This document shows, piece after piece, positions 35,541 through 45,100 of a stretch of 64,000 nt of DNA (position 1 is the stretch's first letter; each line of letters starts with the position of its first letter). The DNA comes from Polyangium sp. y55x31. GTDB lineage: Bacteria > Myxococcota_A > Polyangia > Polyangiales > Polyangiaceae. Both the position numbers and the translations under genes were made by a program. The stretch spans positions 173,865 through 237,864 of the forward strand of contig NZ_JARZHG010000016.1 of NCBI RefSeq assembly GCF_029946505.1. The letters are read 5' to 3'. The notes below the pieces were generated by a model. It had not been told where the DNA came from and did no database searches. It worked only from the letters and a program-made list of their open reading frames with translations.

Positions 35541-35827
35541 CGCTGGGGCTTTGCCCCAGGCCCCAGCAGGGGCTGTCCGCCCCTGCACCCGGACCAGCGC
35601 AAGCGCTGGACCCGGGGTCGATGAACTGCGCGATGCGCAGTTCATCGAACAGGCCGAGGCGAGGCCGGCGGCGATCCTGCCAGCCAAGACCGCCTCGATT
35701 GGCAACGCCGTCTTTGGCCTGTGGGAAGAACTGCGCGATGCGCAGTTCTTCCCCAAATGGTCCAGCGCTTGCGCTGGTTCGGGTCGAGGGGCGAACAGCC
35801 CCCGCGGGGTCCGGGGCGGCGCCCCGG
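35541..35827. repeat. Hairpin-array element, copy 1 (A-B-C-D-core-D'-C'-B'-A')
   Basis: Hairpins in order. A: CTGGGGC-TTT-GCCCCAG (35543-35559). B: GCAGGGGC-TGTCC-GCCCCTGC (35566-35586). C: CCAGCGC-AA-GCGCTGG (35594-35609). D: 14-bp stem with GAT loop (35618-35648). A ~74-bp core follows. D': 14-bp stem with GAT loop (35723-35753). C': CCAGCGC-TT-GCGCTGG (35762-35777). B': GGGGC-GAACA-GCCCC (about 35789-35803). A': CCGGGGC-GGC-GCCCCGG (35811-35827). The second half mirrors the first. A related copy lies at 46546-46842. It sits between convergent genes and contains no transposase; the apparent open frames in it are not genes. Confidence 0.88.
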
Positions 35828-35839
35828 CGCTACGCTATG

Positions 35840-36724
35840 TCAGGGCGCGACGCCGCGCGCGGAGAGCGTGCCCTCGAACGGCGCTCCTGGGCAGGTCCCG
35901 AGGGACGACGGGGCTGCGAGCGTGAAATCGATGTCGATACGCGTGCCGTTGATCGCGCCCTTCACGATCGACGTCGCCCCGCCGCAGAAAAATGCGACGC
36001 GCGCCTGGTCGAAGGGATACGCGAGATAGGCCTCGTAGATGGTCGTCTCGAAGGCGCCTTCTCCGACGGGCGCTTGGAGCTTCATTTCGAGCAGGCCCCG
36101 TTTCCCCGCGACTTCGAATTCCACCTCGCACACCTTTCCCGTGCACGAGATGCCGTCCGCGCCGCCGAGCGCCACGCCGCCGAGTGTTCCTCCGAGCTCC
36201 GTCGTGAGGCCCGTCGAGAGGTCGCCGTGGAGCGAGGCCGTCACCGTGTCTGTCGTGGGCTCGCCGCTGGGGCACGCGCCGAGCCGCGTGAGTGAAGGCA
36301 GCGAGAACGCAGCCTTTTCCTGCGTGGATCCGCGTGTCACGGTGCTGTTTGGCCCGACACACAGGATATCGCTCGACGCGCCTTGCGACGATACCTCCAC
36401 GATGCCCGCGATCGGCGTCGCGGGTTGGTCCTCCTCCACGTCGCCCGTGCCCCAGAAGCGCGCGCTGAGCGTGCCGTCCGCGGGATCGTCCGTGACCTGG
36501 TACTCGGCCGAGATGCGCCACCCATCGCCTGATTGCATGCGGCCCATGCCGCCTACGCAATACGCCTGCGCTGCCGAGGCGCCGTCGAGCGTGCCTTCGG
36601 TTTCGAGGATCGCGGAGCATGACGGCCCGGGATCGGGCGGTGCGTTCGGCGCGTCGTCGCCGCAGGCCGAGAGGAAGAGGATTGCCAGAGAAGACACGAG
36701 GCCGAGGACCGGGTAAGCACGCAT
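35840..36724 (-). CDS. Hypothetical lipoprotein
   Basis: 294 aa with signal peptide and lipobox LSAC (Cys21), then CGDDAPNAPPDPGPS linker and a beta-rich region without a recognised domain. Several Cys residues (for example GISCTGKVCEVEFEV and FFCGG) could form disulphides outside the cytoplasm. GGGAGGAG lies ahead of the ATG at 36724. Single gene, converging on the gene at 35113 across the hairpin-array element. Confidence 0.75.
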   Translation of the reverse strand: MRAYPVLGLVSSLAILFLSACGDDAPNAPPDPGPSCSAILETEGTLDGASAAQAYCVGGMGRMQSGDGWRISAEYQVTDDPADGTLSARFWGTGDVEEDQPATPIAGIVEVSSQGASSDILCVGPNSTVTRGSTQEKAAFSLPSLTRLGACPSGEPTTDTVTASLHGDLSTGLTTELGGTLGGVALGGADGISCTGKVCEVEFEVAGKRGLLEMKLQAPVGEGAFETTIYEAYLAYPFDQARVAFFCGGATSIVKGAINGTRIDIDFTLAAPSSLGTCPGAPFEGTLSARGVAP

Positions 36725-36905
36725 GAGATTCTCCTCCCAAGGATGGGGGATTGTTGAATGCGGCTACGTGTTGGCAACCGGCGTGCCAGCGCGGGGAAGG
36801 CTTGTTTTCGGCGGGAAAACTGGGGGAAGGGGAGCGATCGGGGCGCTCGTTGCTCGAATTGAGCAGATGTCGCGCGCCTCGGAGTTCACACCCGGCGGCC
36901 GTGCA

Positions 36906-38138
36906 TCACGGACAGACCGCGCTGCGCTCGCCGACGCCGTGGGTGATGAACTGGATCGGGTGGCTGCCCGTGAACGCGTTCGTCGGGAGCTCGTCCCAGG
37001 TGACGCCGTCCGTGCTGCGGAAAAACCTCTGCTTTTCGTACCATTGATCCCAGCCGCCATTGACGGCGACGTAGGTGCCCCCGTCGCTCCGGGCCACGGC
37101 GCCCACGAGGGGCCCGGGGCTCGTCTGCGTGGTGCCGTCCGCGTTTTTCTTGCGCACCTCGGTCGGCGTCTTCGTCCACGTGTCGCCGTCCGGGCTCGTG
37201 TACCGCAGCGGGATGAACTCCGCGTCGCGGCCCCACGTGACGAACGTGTCGCCGGTCCAGATCAAACGCCCGTCGACCTGGCCGCCGATGTTCGACTCGG
37301 TCCAGGTGTCGCCGCCGTCGAGCGAACGACAAGCGACGCCGGTGCCGCCGAGCACGACGATCACGCCATTGCCATAGGCGAAGCCGCCGGACCATTGAAT
37401 GTCGCCCGCGCACGCGCCCGGGAGCGTGGTCGGTCGCGCCCAGGTCGCGCCCTTGTCCTTGCTCACGTTGATGTCGTTTCCATTGCCGCTGCCGAACGCG
37501 AGCAGGAAGCGGCCGCCGTCGTGCGGCGCGAAGCCGGTCCGGCGCACGTTCCACACCTCGCTCGTCACGTCGCCGGCCGGGGTCCACATCGCGCCGAATG
37601 CGTCCGCGACCTGCGGCGGGCGCTCGCCTGCGAGGAAGACGTCATTTCCGTACACGATCCCCGCGAACGTCTTGCCTTCGAGCACGTTTTCCCAGTCGAC
37701 GCCGTTCTTGCTGCGGCGAATCGAGCCGGGTTTGCCCCAGCCGAACGTCGCCACGAAGAAGCCATTGCCGTACGTGATGCCGCGGCCCGCGCCGGGGTGG
37801 TGATCACAATCGGTTTCGGCGCTGGAGAAGCAGGGAAAGGCGTCGTCGTCGGAGCGGTTGCCGACCCAGGTCATGCCGTCGTCGCAGGAAATGACCGTCC
37901 GCCCCACCATGCCCTGCGCGACGAAGATGGACACGAGCTCCGGATCGACGACGCCGCCGCCCTGTCCGCCTTGCCCGCCGCCGCCCTGTCCTCCGCCGCC
38001 CTGACCTCCCGCGCCGCCCTCGCCCGCGCTGCCGCCCGCGCCTCCCGCGACATCGCCGCTGCAAGCGACGAGCACGAGCGCCGCCGCGGCGAGCGCCGCC
38101 TTCCCATATCTGCCCACGAACGCCGACGAATCGCGCAT
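36906..38138 (-). CDS. Lipoprotein with Gly-rich stalk and BNR/sialidase-like beta-propeller
   Basis: 410 aa from the ATG at 38138; the ATG at 38153 is too close to GGAGGA. Lipobox VLVAC, then a Gly-Gly-X/Gln stalk (~30-60) and a domain rich in Asp-box-like turns: SCDDGMTW, SKNGVDW, SKDKGATWARP, SLDGGDTW, SPDGDTWTK, STDGVTW. This is the BNR/Asp-box pattern of sialidase-type or Ycf48-like propellers. Probably an outer-membrane surface protein binding glycans or proteins; no catalytic set is evident. It is divergent from the DUF1592 gene. Confidence 0.8.
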   Translation of the reverse strand: MRDSSAFVGRYGKAALAAAALVLVACSGDVAGGAGGSAGEGGAGGQGGGGQGGGGQGGQGGGVVDPELVSIFVAQGMVGRTVISCDDGMTWVGNRSDDDAFPCFSSAETDCDHHPGAGRGITYGNGFFVATFGWGKPGSIRRSKNGVDWENVLEGKTFAGIVYGNDVFLAGERPPQVADAFGAMWTPAGDVTSEVWNVRRTGFAPHDGGRFLLAFGSGNGNDINVSKDKGATWARPTTLPGACAGDIQWSGGFAYGNGVIVVLGGTGVACRSLDGGDTWTESNIGGQVDGRLIWTGDTFVTWGRDAEFIPLRYTSPDGDTWTKTPTEVRKKNADGTTQTSPGPLVGAVARSDGGTYVAVNGGWDQWYEKQRFFRSTDGVTWDELPTNAFTGSHPIQFITHGVGERSAVCP

Positions 38139-38376
38139 CTGACATTCCTCCACGCGAAAGGAGATCCGCGCGGCGGTGGCGTGTCAAGGGCCCTGTCTCT
38201 CGACGCGCCGTGACGCGGCCACGGATCCAGTGGCAGGATACAAGGACGCCATTGCGCGATGCGGCGCGGCTTTCGGCCGTTCGACGCGCTGGCGCGCGCC
38301 TGCCGATGCGGATACCGTGGTGCCCTCGTGCGCGGGGGAAAGCCTCGTGAACGCTCTTGCCAGGAGGTCCTTTTCG

Positions 38377-40125
38377 ATGATGCGAAGACGCTGGCCATGG
38401 CTTCTGGGACTCGGCGCCCTCACGGGCGCCTGCACGGGGCTCATTGGGGAGCCCCTGGACGGGGAGGGCGGATCCACGCCCACGTCCTTCGTCTGTGATC
38501 CGGACGCGGTGCCGGAAGCGCTGCCGCTGCGGCGGCTCAGCCACCTGCAATACCGCAATACCGTGTCGGATCTGGTGCGGTTCGCGGTGCCGTCCGCGGC
38601 CGCGGAGATCCTCGGCGGGGCCGAGCCGCTCTTCGCGCAGCTCCCGGACGATGCGCGCGTGGGCCCGGACAAGCATTACGCGGGCTTCACGCGCCTCGAT
38701 CAGGCCCTGCAGCAGCAGCACGTGGACGGCGCGTACCGCGTCGCCGGCGAGATCGGCAAGGCGCTCACGGGCTCGCCCGCGCGGCTCGCGGAGCTCGCGG
38801 GCGCCTGCGCGACGGACGCCGATCCGGCGAACGACGACGCCTGCCTCGACGGCATGATCCGCCGCTTCGGCGAGCGCGCCTTGCGCAGGCCCGTGACGGA
38901 CGAGGACGTGGCCTTTTATCGAGGCCCGGCCGGCGCGGCGCCCTTCGACGCGGCCGATTACGCCGACGTCGTCGCGCTGCTCCTGAATGCGCCGCACCTG
39001 ATGTATTTCGTCGAGCACGGACAGGACGGCAGCGATTCGACGGCGCCGCTCGACGCCTACGAGCTCGCCTCGCGCCTCTCGTACCATTTCTGGCAGACGC
39101 TCCCCGACGAGCCGCTCTTCGAGGCGGCGCGAACCGGCGCGCTGCTCACCGAAGCCGGCTACGAGGCCGAGGTCGAGCGGATCTTCAAGGACCCGCGCAC
39201 CCAAGCCGCCATGGGCGAGCTCTTCGGGCAATGGCTCGACAACACCACGCTGGAGGAGCTCGACGCGCGCGTGGGCACGCCGCTCTTCGACGCGTTCACC
39301 GCGGGCTATACGCCCGGGCCCGATCTGCGGGAGCACATGCTCGCCGAGGTGACGGACGCGGCGCTGTATTACACGTTCGAGGAGCCCGGCACGTTCCGCG
39401 ATTTGCTCCTGAGCCGCAAATCGTTCGCCCGCACCGAGGACCTCGCGAGCCTTTATCACGTGCCGGTGTGGTCCGGGAGCGGCGAGCCCCCGGAGTTCAC
39501 CGAGCCGGAGCGCGCCGGGCTCCTGACCCGCGCGGCGTTTTTGGCCACGGGCTCAGCGAACACGCGTCCCATCATGAAGGGCGTGTTCATTCGCAAGGCG
39601 CTGCTCTGCGACGAGATCCCGCCGCCGCCGCCGAACGCCGCGGCGAACCCGCCGCAGCTCAGCGAGAGCCTGTCCACGCGGGAGGTCGTCGAGGAGCTCA
39701 CGGGACAAGGCGCGTGCGCCGGTTGCCACAAGGTCGTCATCAATCCGCTCGGCTTCGCGACGGAAAACTTCGATTCCCTCGGCCGCGTCCGCACCGAGCA
39801 GCCGCTCTTCGATCCCGCCACGGGCGAGGTCGTGGCGACGGCCAGCGTGGACACGGCCGTCGTGCCGCGCGTGGAGAGCGGCGACGAGAGGGGCGCGAAA
39901 AACGCCGAGGATCTGATGAACCTCATCGCCGCGAGCTCCAAGCCTTATGCATGTTTCGCCCGGCAATACTTCCGGTTCACCTTCGGCCGACTGGAGGACC
40001 TGAATCGTGACGCCTGCGCGCTCGAAGACGTGAAGCTCGCCCTCGACGAGGGCAAACCCATGGCGGACGTCCTCCGCGCCATCGCGCGGAGCCAGGCATT
40101 CCGCATGCGCTCGTTCGTGGATTGA
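38377..40125 (+). CDS. DUF1592/DUF1588-family lipoprotein with CxxCH haem motif
   Basis: 582 aa from ATG 38377, with AGGAGG at ideal spacing. Lipobox LTGAC19. Domain order as in Planctomycete/myxobacterial cytochrome-like proteins: DUF1587-like (LRRLSHLQYRNTVSDLV), DUF1595-like (RFGERALRRPVTDEDVAFY), DUF1592-like (LASRLSYHFWQTLPDEPLF), DUF1588-like (NTRPIMKGVFIRKALLC) with ACAGCH as a haem c site, and DUF1585-like C-terminus (FRFTFGRLED). Role in redox or carbohydrate-linked surface chemistry is unproven. It forms an operon with the DUF1552 gene 36 bp downstream. Confidence 0.88.
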   Translation: MMRRRWPWLLGLGALTGACTGLIGEPLDGEGGSTPTSFVCDPDAVPEALPLRRLSHLQYRNTVSDLVRFAVPSAAAEILGGAEPLFAQLPDDARVGPDKHYAGFTRLDQALQQQHVDGAYRVAGEIGKALTGSPARLAELAGACATDADPANDDACLDGMIRRFGERALRRPVTDEDVAFYRGPAGAAPFDAADYADVVALLLNAPHLMYFVEHGQDGSDSTAPLDAYELASRLSYHFWQTLPDEPLFEAARTGALLTEAGYEAEVERIFKDPRTQAAMGELFGQWLDNTTLEELDARVGTPLFDAFTAGYTPGPDLREHMLAEVTDAALYYTFEEPGTFRDLLLSRKSFARTEDLASLYHVPVWSGSGEPPEFTEPERAGLLTRAAFLATGSANTRPIMKGVFIRKALLCDEIPPPPPNAAANPPQLSESLSTREVVEELTGQGACAGCHKVVINPLGFATENFDSLGRVRTEQPLFDPATGEVVATASVDTAVVPRVESGDERGAKNAEDLMNLIAASSKPYACFARQYFRFTFGRLEDLNRDACALEDVKLALDEGKPMADVLRAIARSQAFRMRSFVD

Positions 40126-40161
40126 TGCGGTGTGAATGCGGCCCGGAAACTGGAGAATGAC

Positions 40162-41694
40162 ATGAAGAAGCTCAACCGACGCATGTGGCTCCGAGGCGCG
40201 GCGGGGTTCACGCTGGCGATCCCGTTCCTCCCCTCGCTCTTCGGCAATGACAAGGTGGCGTACGCCGCCGGCGGCCCGAAGCGCTTCGTCGCGCTCGCGA
40301 CGCAACACGGCGGCGTCTGGCAGCCGCGGATGTACCCGAACGAGTCGACGCTCACGCAAACGGTGTCGTACGCGGGGCACGACGTCCGGCGCGGCGCGCT
40401 CGCGCTCGAGGCCGGCAATGGCGTGGCCTCGCTCTCCCCGGTCCTCTCGGGGGATTCCGCGAAGCTCACGAGCACGCTCGTGCAGAAGATGAACGTGCTG
40501 CGCGGGCTCGACGTCACGTTTTATCTGGCGCACCACCGCGGCGGCCACCTCGGCAATTACGCGGACAACGACGGCAACGGCGCCGATGGGCAGGCCATCT
40601 GGGAGAAGAAGCGGCAGACGATCGATCAGATCCTCGCCTGGTCGAGCAAGTTCTACCCGGATCTCGCCTCGATCCGCGAGCGCTCGATCGTCGTCGGCAG
40701 CGGCGGGATGTCGCATGGGTGGTCGAATCCCGGCAATCAGACGGGCGACATCCAGAAGCTCGCCCCGGAGAACGACTCGCTCGCGCTCTTCAACAAGATC
40801 TTCGTGCCCCCGCAGGATCCGGGCGAGACGCGCCCGCCGATCGTCGACCGCGTGCTCGAGGATTACAAGCGCCTGCGGGACGGCAGCCGCCGCCTCTCCT
40901 CGAAGGACAAGCAGCGGCTCGACGATCACATGGACCGCGTGAACGAGCTCGAGCGCAAGCTCAACGTGAGCGCGTCCTGCGGCGACATCCAGACGCCCGC
41001 GAGCTCGTCGATCGACGAGTGGGGCTCGTCGTTCTCGGTCGATCCCGAGGCGCAGAAGCGGTTCTGGCAGCTCATGAACGACGTCATCGTGGCCGCGTTC
41101 GCCTGCGACACCTGCCGCATCGTGACGATGAACATCGGCGACCATTTCTCGAATTACGTCGGCGACTGGCACCAGGACGTGGCGCACCAGGCGAACGTGA
41201 GCGCCGAGCGGCACGAGTACAATTTCCAGTCGCACCGGCGCTTCTTCGAGGACGTCTACCTCGACCTCGTCTCGAAGCTCGACGCCTTGCAGGACCCGAG
41301 CGGCGGCTCCGTGCTCGACCATTCCCTCGTGCAATGGTCGCAGGAGTCGGGCTGCGTCACGCACGATCCCATCGAGATGTGCGTGGTCACGGCCGGCAGC
41401 GCCGACGGGTTCTTCTCGACGGGCAATTATTGCGATTATCGCAATCTGCAAAAACCGGCGAGCAAGGCGGACGGGTCGAACCTCGTCGATTCCCACATCG
41501 GCCTCATCTACAACCAGTGGCTCGGGAACGTGCTACAGTCGATGGGCCTTTCGCCCTCCGACTACGAGACGGATGGGTACGGCGGTTACGGCCTCCTCCA
41601 GCTCTCGACCGAGGGCTGGTTCGGCGGGTACAACAAGTACACGAGCGCCGAGCTCGGCGTGATGAGCGAGATGCTCCCCTTCCTGAAGGCATGA
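40162..41694 (+). CDS. DUF1552 protein with Tat-like signal
   Basis: 510 aa from the ATG at 40162 (GGAG 9 bp upstream); an earlier ATG at 40132 lacks a site. N-terminus NRRMWLRGAAGFTLAIPFLP looks like a Tat signal. The rest matches DUF1552, a family related in fold to DUF1501/alkaline-phosphatase-like proteins and almost always encoded next to DUF1592 proteins, as here. QHGGVWQPRMYPNE and HRGGHLGNYADNDGN near the start and SQESGCVTHDPIEM toward the end are conserved-looking. Exported as a folded protein; function unknown. Confidence 0.9.
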   Translation: MKKLNRRMWLRGAAGFTLAIPFLPSLFGNDKVAYAAGGPKRFVALATQHGGVWQPRMYPNESTLTQTVSYAGHDVRRGALALEAGNGVASLSPVLSGDSAKLTSTLVQKMNVLRGLDVTFYLAHHRGGHLGNYADNDGNGADGQAIWEKKRQTIDQILAWSSKFYPDLASIRERSIVVGSGGMSHGWSNPGNQTGDIQKLAPENDSLALFNKIFVPPQDPGETRPPIVDRVLEDYKRLRDGSRRLSSKDKQRLDDHMDRVNELERKLNVSASCGDIQTPASSSIDEWGSSFSVDPEAQKRFWQLMNDVIVAAFACDTCRIVTMNIGDHFSNYVGDWHQDVAHQANVSAERHEYNFQSHRRFFEDVYLDLVSKLDALQDPSGGSVLDHSLVQWSQESGCVTHDPIEMCVVTAGSADGFFSTGNYCDYRNLQKPASKADGSNLVDSHIGLIYNQWLGNVLQSMGLSPSDYETDGYGGYGLLQLSTEGWFGGYNKYTSAELGVMSEMLPFLKA

Positions 41695-42086
41695 ACGAAA
41701 AGACGCACCTCCCGCTCGATCCGGAGCTCGCCACCGAGCGGGAGGCGCCCGTCGATCCCGAGACGGGCGAGCCGCTCGATTGCACGCGTTGCGGTGCCTG
41801 CTGCGAGGCAGGGCCGGGGAACATCCCCCTCACGGAGGAGGACCTCGTCCTGTGGCGCCGGGCGGGCAGGCACGATCTCGCCGATCGCGTGGACGAGGGC
41901 CATTTCGGCATGATGGCGTTCCCCACGACGCACGAGGGCGCCTGCATCTACCTCACGCGCCCCGAGGGCCGGAGCATCTGCTCGATATACGAAGGCCGCG
42001 CGAGCACGTGCCGCGAGTTCCAGGCGGGATCGTGGCAATGTTTGGAGTTCCGTCGGGACGCTCGGAGGAAAGGGCGGCTGCGGTAA
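41691..42086 (+). CDS. YkgJ-type cysteine-cluster protein
   Basis: 131 aa, overlapping the DUF1552 stop by ATGA. CTRCGACCEAGPGNIPL, then GACIYL, CSIYEGRASTCREF and WQCLEFRRD: the Cys pattern of UPF0153/YkgJ (CxBCxF) proteins, thought to bind zinc or an Fe-S cluster. Such proteins are soluble and cytosolic. Coupling to the DUF1592-DUF1552 pair suggests a role in the same process, perhaps maturation, but this is inference. Confidence 0.85.
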   Translation: MNEKTHLPLDPELATEREAPVDPETGEPLDCTRCGACCEAGPGNIPLTEEDLVLWRRAGRHDLADRVDEGHFGMMAFPTTHEGACIYLTRPEGRSICSIYEGRASTCREFQAGSWQCLEFRRDARRKGRLR

Positions 42087-42162
42087 AGGCTTGCCTTGTC
42101 GTCCCCGCCGGGGCTACCGTCGTTCCCGCGCGACGTAAAGCGCTTCACCAGGAACGCGGGTA

Positions 42163-45100
42163 GTGCCCTCCACGTCACCCTTCCCGATCCCCGTTTCTGC
42201 CCTCAAGCCCGTCGCTTGTGGCTCGACGCTCTGGCGTAGCGGCGGCGTCCTGCGCGCCACGATCTTCCTCAAGCTCACCGTCTCCCTCACGCACGAGCGC
42301 ACGGCCTGGCCGACCACGGCCATCGACCTCGTCCGCGAGGAGAAGAACCGCGACAAGAGCCCGGCTTCGAGCGTCGCCGAGGCCGCCGAGACCGCGCCGT
42401 ACCTGCCCTCGGCGGGCGTCATCCTCTCGGGGCACGCGTACGCCCCGGGAGGACGGCCCGTCCCCGCGCTCTCCGCGCGCCTCGCGATCTTCCGCGAGCG
42501 GGGCCTGCTCGACAAAACCATCCACGTCTTCGGCGATCGCGCCGCGAACGCGCCCCAGTCGCCTCGGCCCTTCGATCGCATGCCGCTCATCTACGAGCGC
42601 GCGGGTCAGACCGACGACAACCCGGTCGGCGTGCCCGCGAGCGCGCCCACGTTGCCGAACCTCATCGATCCCCGGGGGCCCACGCGCACCGCGGGCTTCG
42701 GCCCGTATGGGCGGTACTGGCCCCATCGACGGCGCTTGCTCGGGAACGTCGACCGAAAGCGGCTCGACGGCGTCGTCGCCGACATCCCCGACAACTTCGA
42801 CTTCCGCTGGTTCAACCCCGCGCCGCCCGACCAGCAGATCGAGTTCCTCCGCGGCGAGGAGTGGATCGTCCTCGACGGCATGCACCCGAGCCTGCCGCGG
42901 GTGCAGTCGCGTCTGCCGCTCGTCCGCGCCAAGGCGTGCACGTTCCTCGTCGGCCCGGGCGGTCCGGGGCAGGGGCGCGTGATCGACCTCACGGCGGATC
43001 TCCTGGTCATCGACGCCGATCGGCTCGTCGCGTCCATCGTCTTCCGGGGCAACTTTGCCTTCGACCGGCTGGAGACCGTGCCGCAGCTCCGCGCCTTCGC
43101 GGACGTGGAGCTGCCGGGCAACCCGATTCGCTGGCCGGACGCGGCCGAGGTGATGCGCGCGCCGGCGCCCGGGCCGGTCGTGCCCGCGGCGGCGCCGGCT
43201 CCGTCGGCCGACATCTTCACGACGCTGCCGGTCCGCGACGAGAAATCAGCCTCGAAGGCGGTGCTCCCGTTCCAGCCGCGTCCCCCGGGCGCGCCGACGG
43301 TGCTGCCGCCGAACTCGCCGCCGCCGCCGCCGCGGCCGCGTGTCGATCTCGACGACGATCCGCTGATGCACACGCAGGCGATCGATCCGGCCGATCCGCC
43401 GTCCCGCCCGGCGATGCCCTTCATGAACGCGTCGCCGGGCGCCGCCGCGCAAGCCCGCGCCGCGCTGGGCATTCCGCCGGCCGCGCCGCCGCCGCGGCCG
43501 ATCCGTCGGGACGATGACGACGACGCGACACGCGCGATCGACCTGGCGGAGCTCGAAGCGAAGCGGGCCGCGGCGACGCCTTTCGAGAAGGGTGGGGGGG
43601 ATCGAGCGCCGGGGAGCGTGCGTCCGTCGCCGCCGGCGACCGTGCCGGGGCCGCCGCCGATGGTGCAAGCGCCGCCTTTGAGGGTGCCGACGCCTTCGGC
43701 GGGCATGCCAGCGCCGCCTGCGTTCGTGCCGGCGCCGCCCGCGGTCGTGTCTCCGCCGCTTGCGGTCCTGTCGGCGCCGCCAGCGGTCGTGTCGCCACCT
43801 GCAGCGGTCGTGTCGCCACCTGCAGCGGTCGTGTCTCCACCTGCAGCGGTCGTGTCTCCACCTGCAGCGGTCGTGTCGCCGCCTGCAGCGGTCGTGTCTC
43901 CACCTGCAGCGGTCGTGTCTCCGCCGCTTGTGGTCCTGTCGGCGCCGCCAGCGGTCGTGTCTCCACCTGCAGCGGTCGTGTCGCCACCTGCAGCGGTCGT
44001 GTCTCCAGCTACAGCGGTCGTGTCTCCAGCTACAGCGGTCGTGTCTCCAGCTACAGCGGTCGTGTCTCCAGCTACAGCGGTCGTGCCCCCACCTGCAGCG
44101 GTCGCGCCGCCACCACCCGAAGTCGCGCCAGCGCCCCCCGCTCCCGCGGCGCCCGAGGAGACCGGCATCCGCGCCACCGTTCTCGCGCGCCTCCGCGCCG
44201 GCGAGCGCAACCCGCTCCACGGCCTCACCGTCGCCGGCGCCGACCTCTCGAACCTCGACCTCAAAGGCGCAAACCTCTCCGGCCACGACCTCGGCGGCGC
44301 CAACCTCAGCGGCGTGAACCTCGAAGGCGCCCGCCTCTCCGGCACCCGCCTCGTCGACGCCGACCTCGAAGGCGCCGACCTCCGCAGCGCCGACCTCAAA
44401 GGCGCCGACCTCTCCCGCGCCCACCTCGGAAAAGCCCGCCTCGACGGCGCCACCATCGAGCAAGCCATCTTCGCCTCCGTCCGCGGCAGCGGCGCGAGCT
44501 TCGACGGCTGCCGCGGACGCGCGCCCGTCTTCGCCCGCGGCACCTGGGACGGCGCGACCTTCCGCGCCCTCGACGCCCTCAGCGCCGACTTCACCGGCGC
44601 CTCCCTCGAAGCCGCCATCTTCGAACGCGCAGTGCTGCCCGAAATCAAGCTCGTCGACGCCCACGGCAAGGGCGCGAGCTTCGAAGGCGCCCGGCTCGAT
44701 CAAGCCCACGCCGAAGGCGCGGCCCTCACCGACACGAACTTCCACGAGATCGACGCCAAGGGCTCGACCTGGGAGAACGCCGCACTCGCCGGCTCGTCGT
44801 TCGAAGGCGCGCGCCTCGACGGCGCCGTGCTCACGCGCGCCACCTGCGAGGGCGCCAAGTTTTTGCGGGCGAACCTGAAGGGCGCGAACCTCGGCCGCAT
44901 CCAGGCCGACCGCGCGAACCTCGACGGCGCCACCCTCGACGGCGCCGACCTGCGCCAAGCCCGCATGCACGAGGCCCGCTTCGAAGGCGCGAACCTGCAG
45001 AACGTGATCGCCGGCCGCGCCGATCTCTCACGCTCGCACTTCGTGTCCGCCGATCTTACGAACGCAAACCTACGCGCGGCGCTGCTCGCCGGGTCGAACC

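Noticed and set aside
35541..35827. Insertion sequence
   Set aside because: Inverted architecture is MITE-like, but there is no transposase and no target duplication that I could see.
43741..44118. CRISPR-like regular repeats
   Set aside because: Units are contiguous 21-mers without spacers and are in frame within a long coding sequence.
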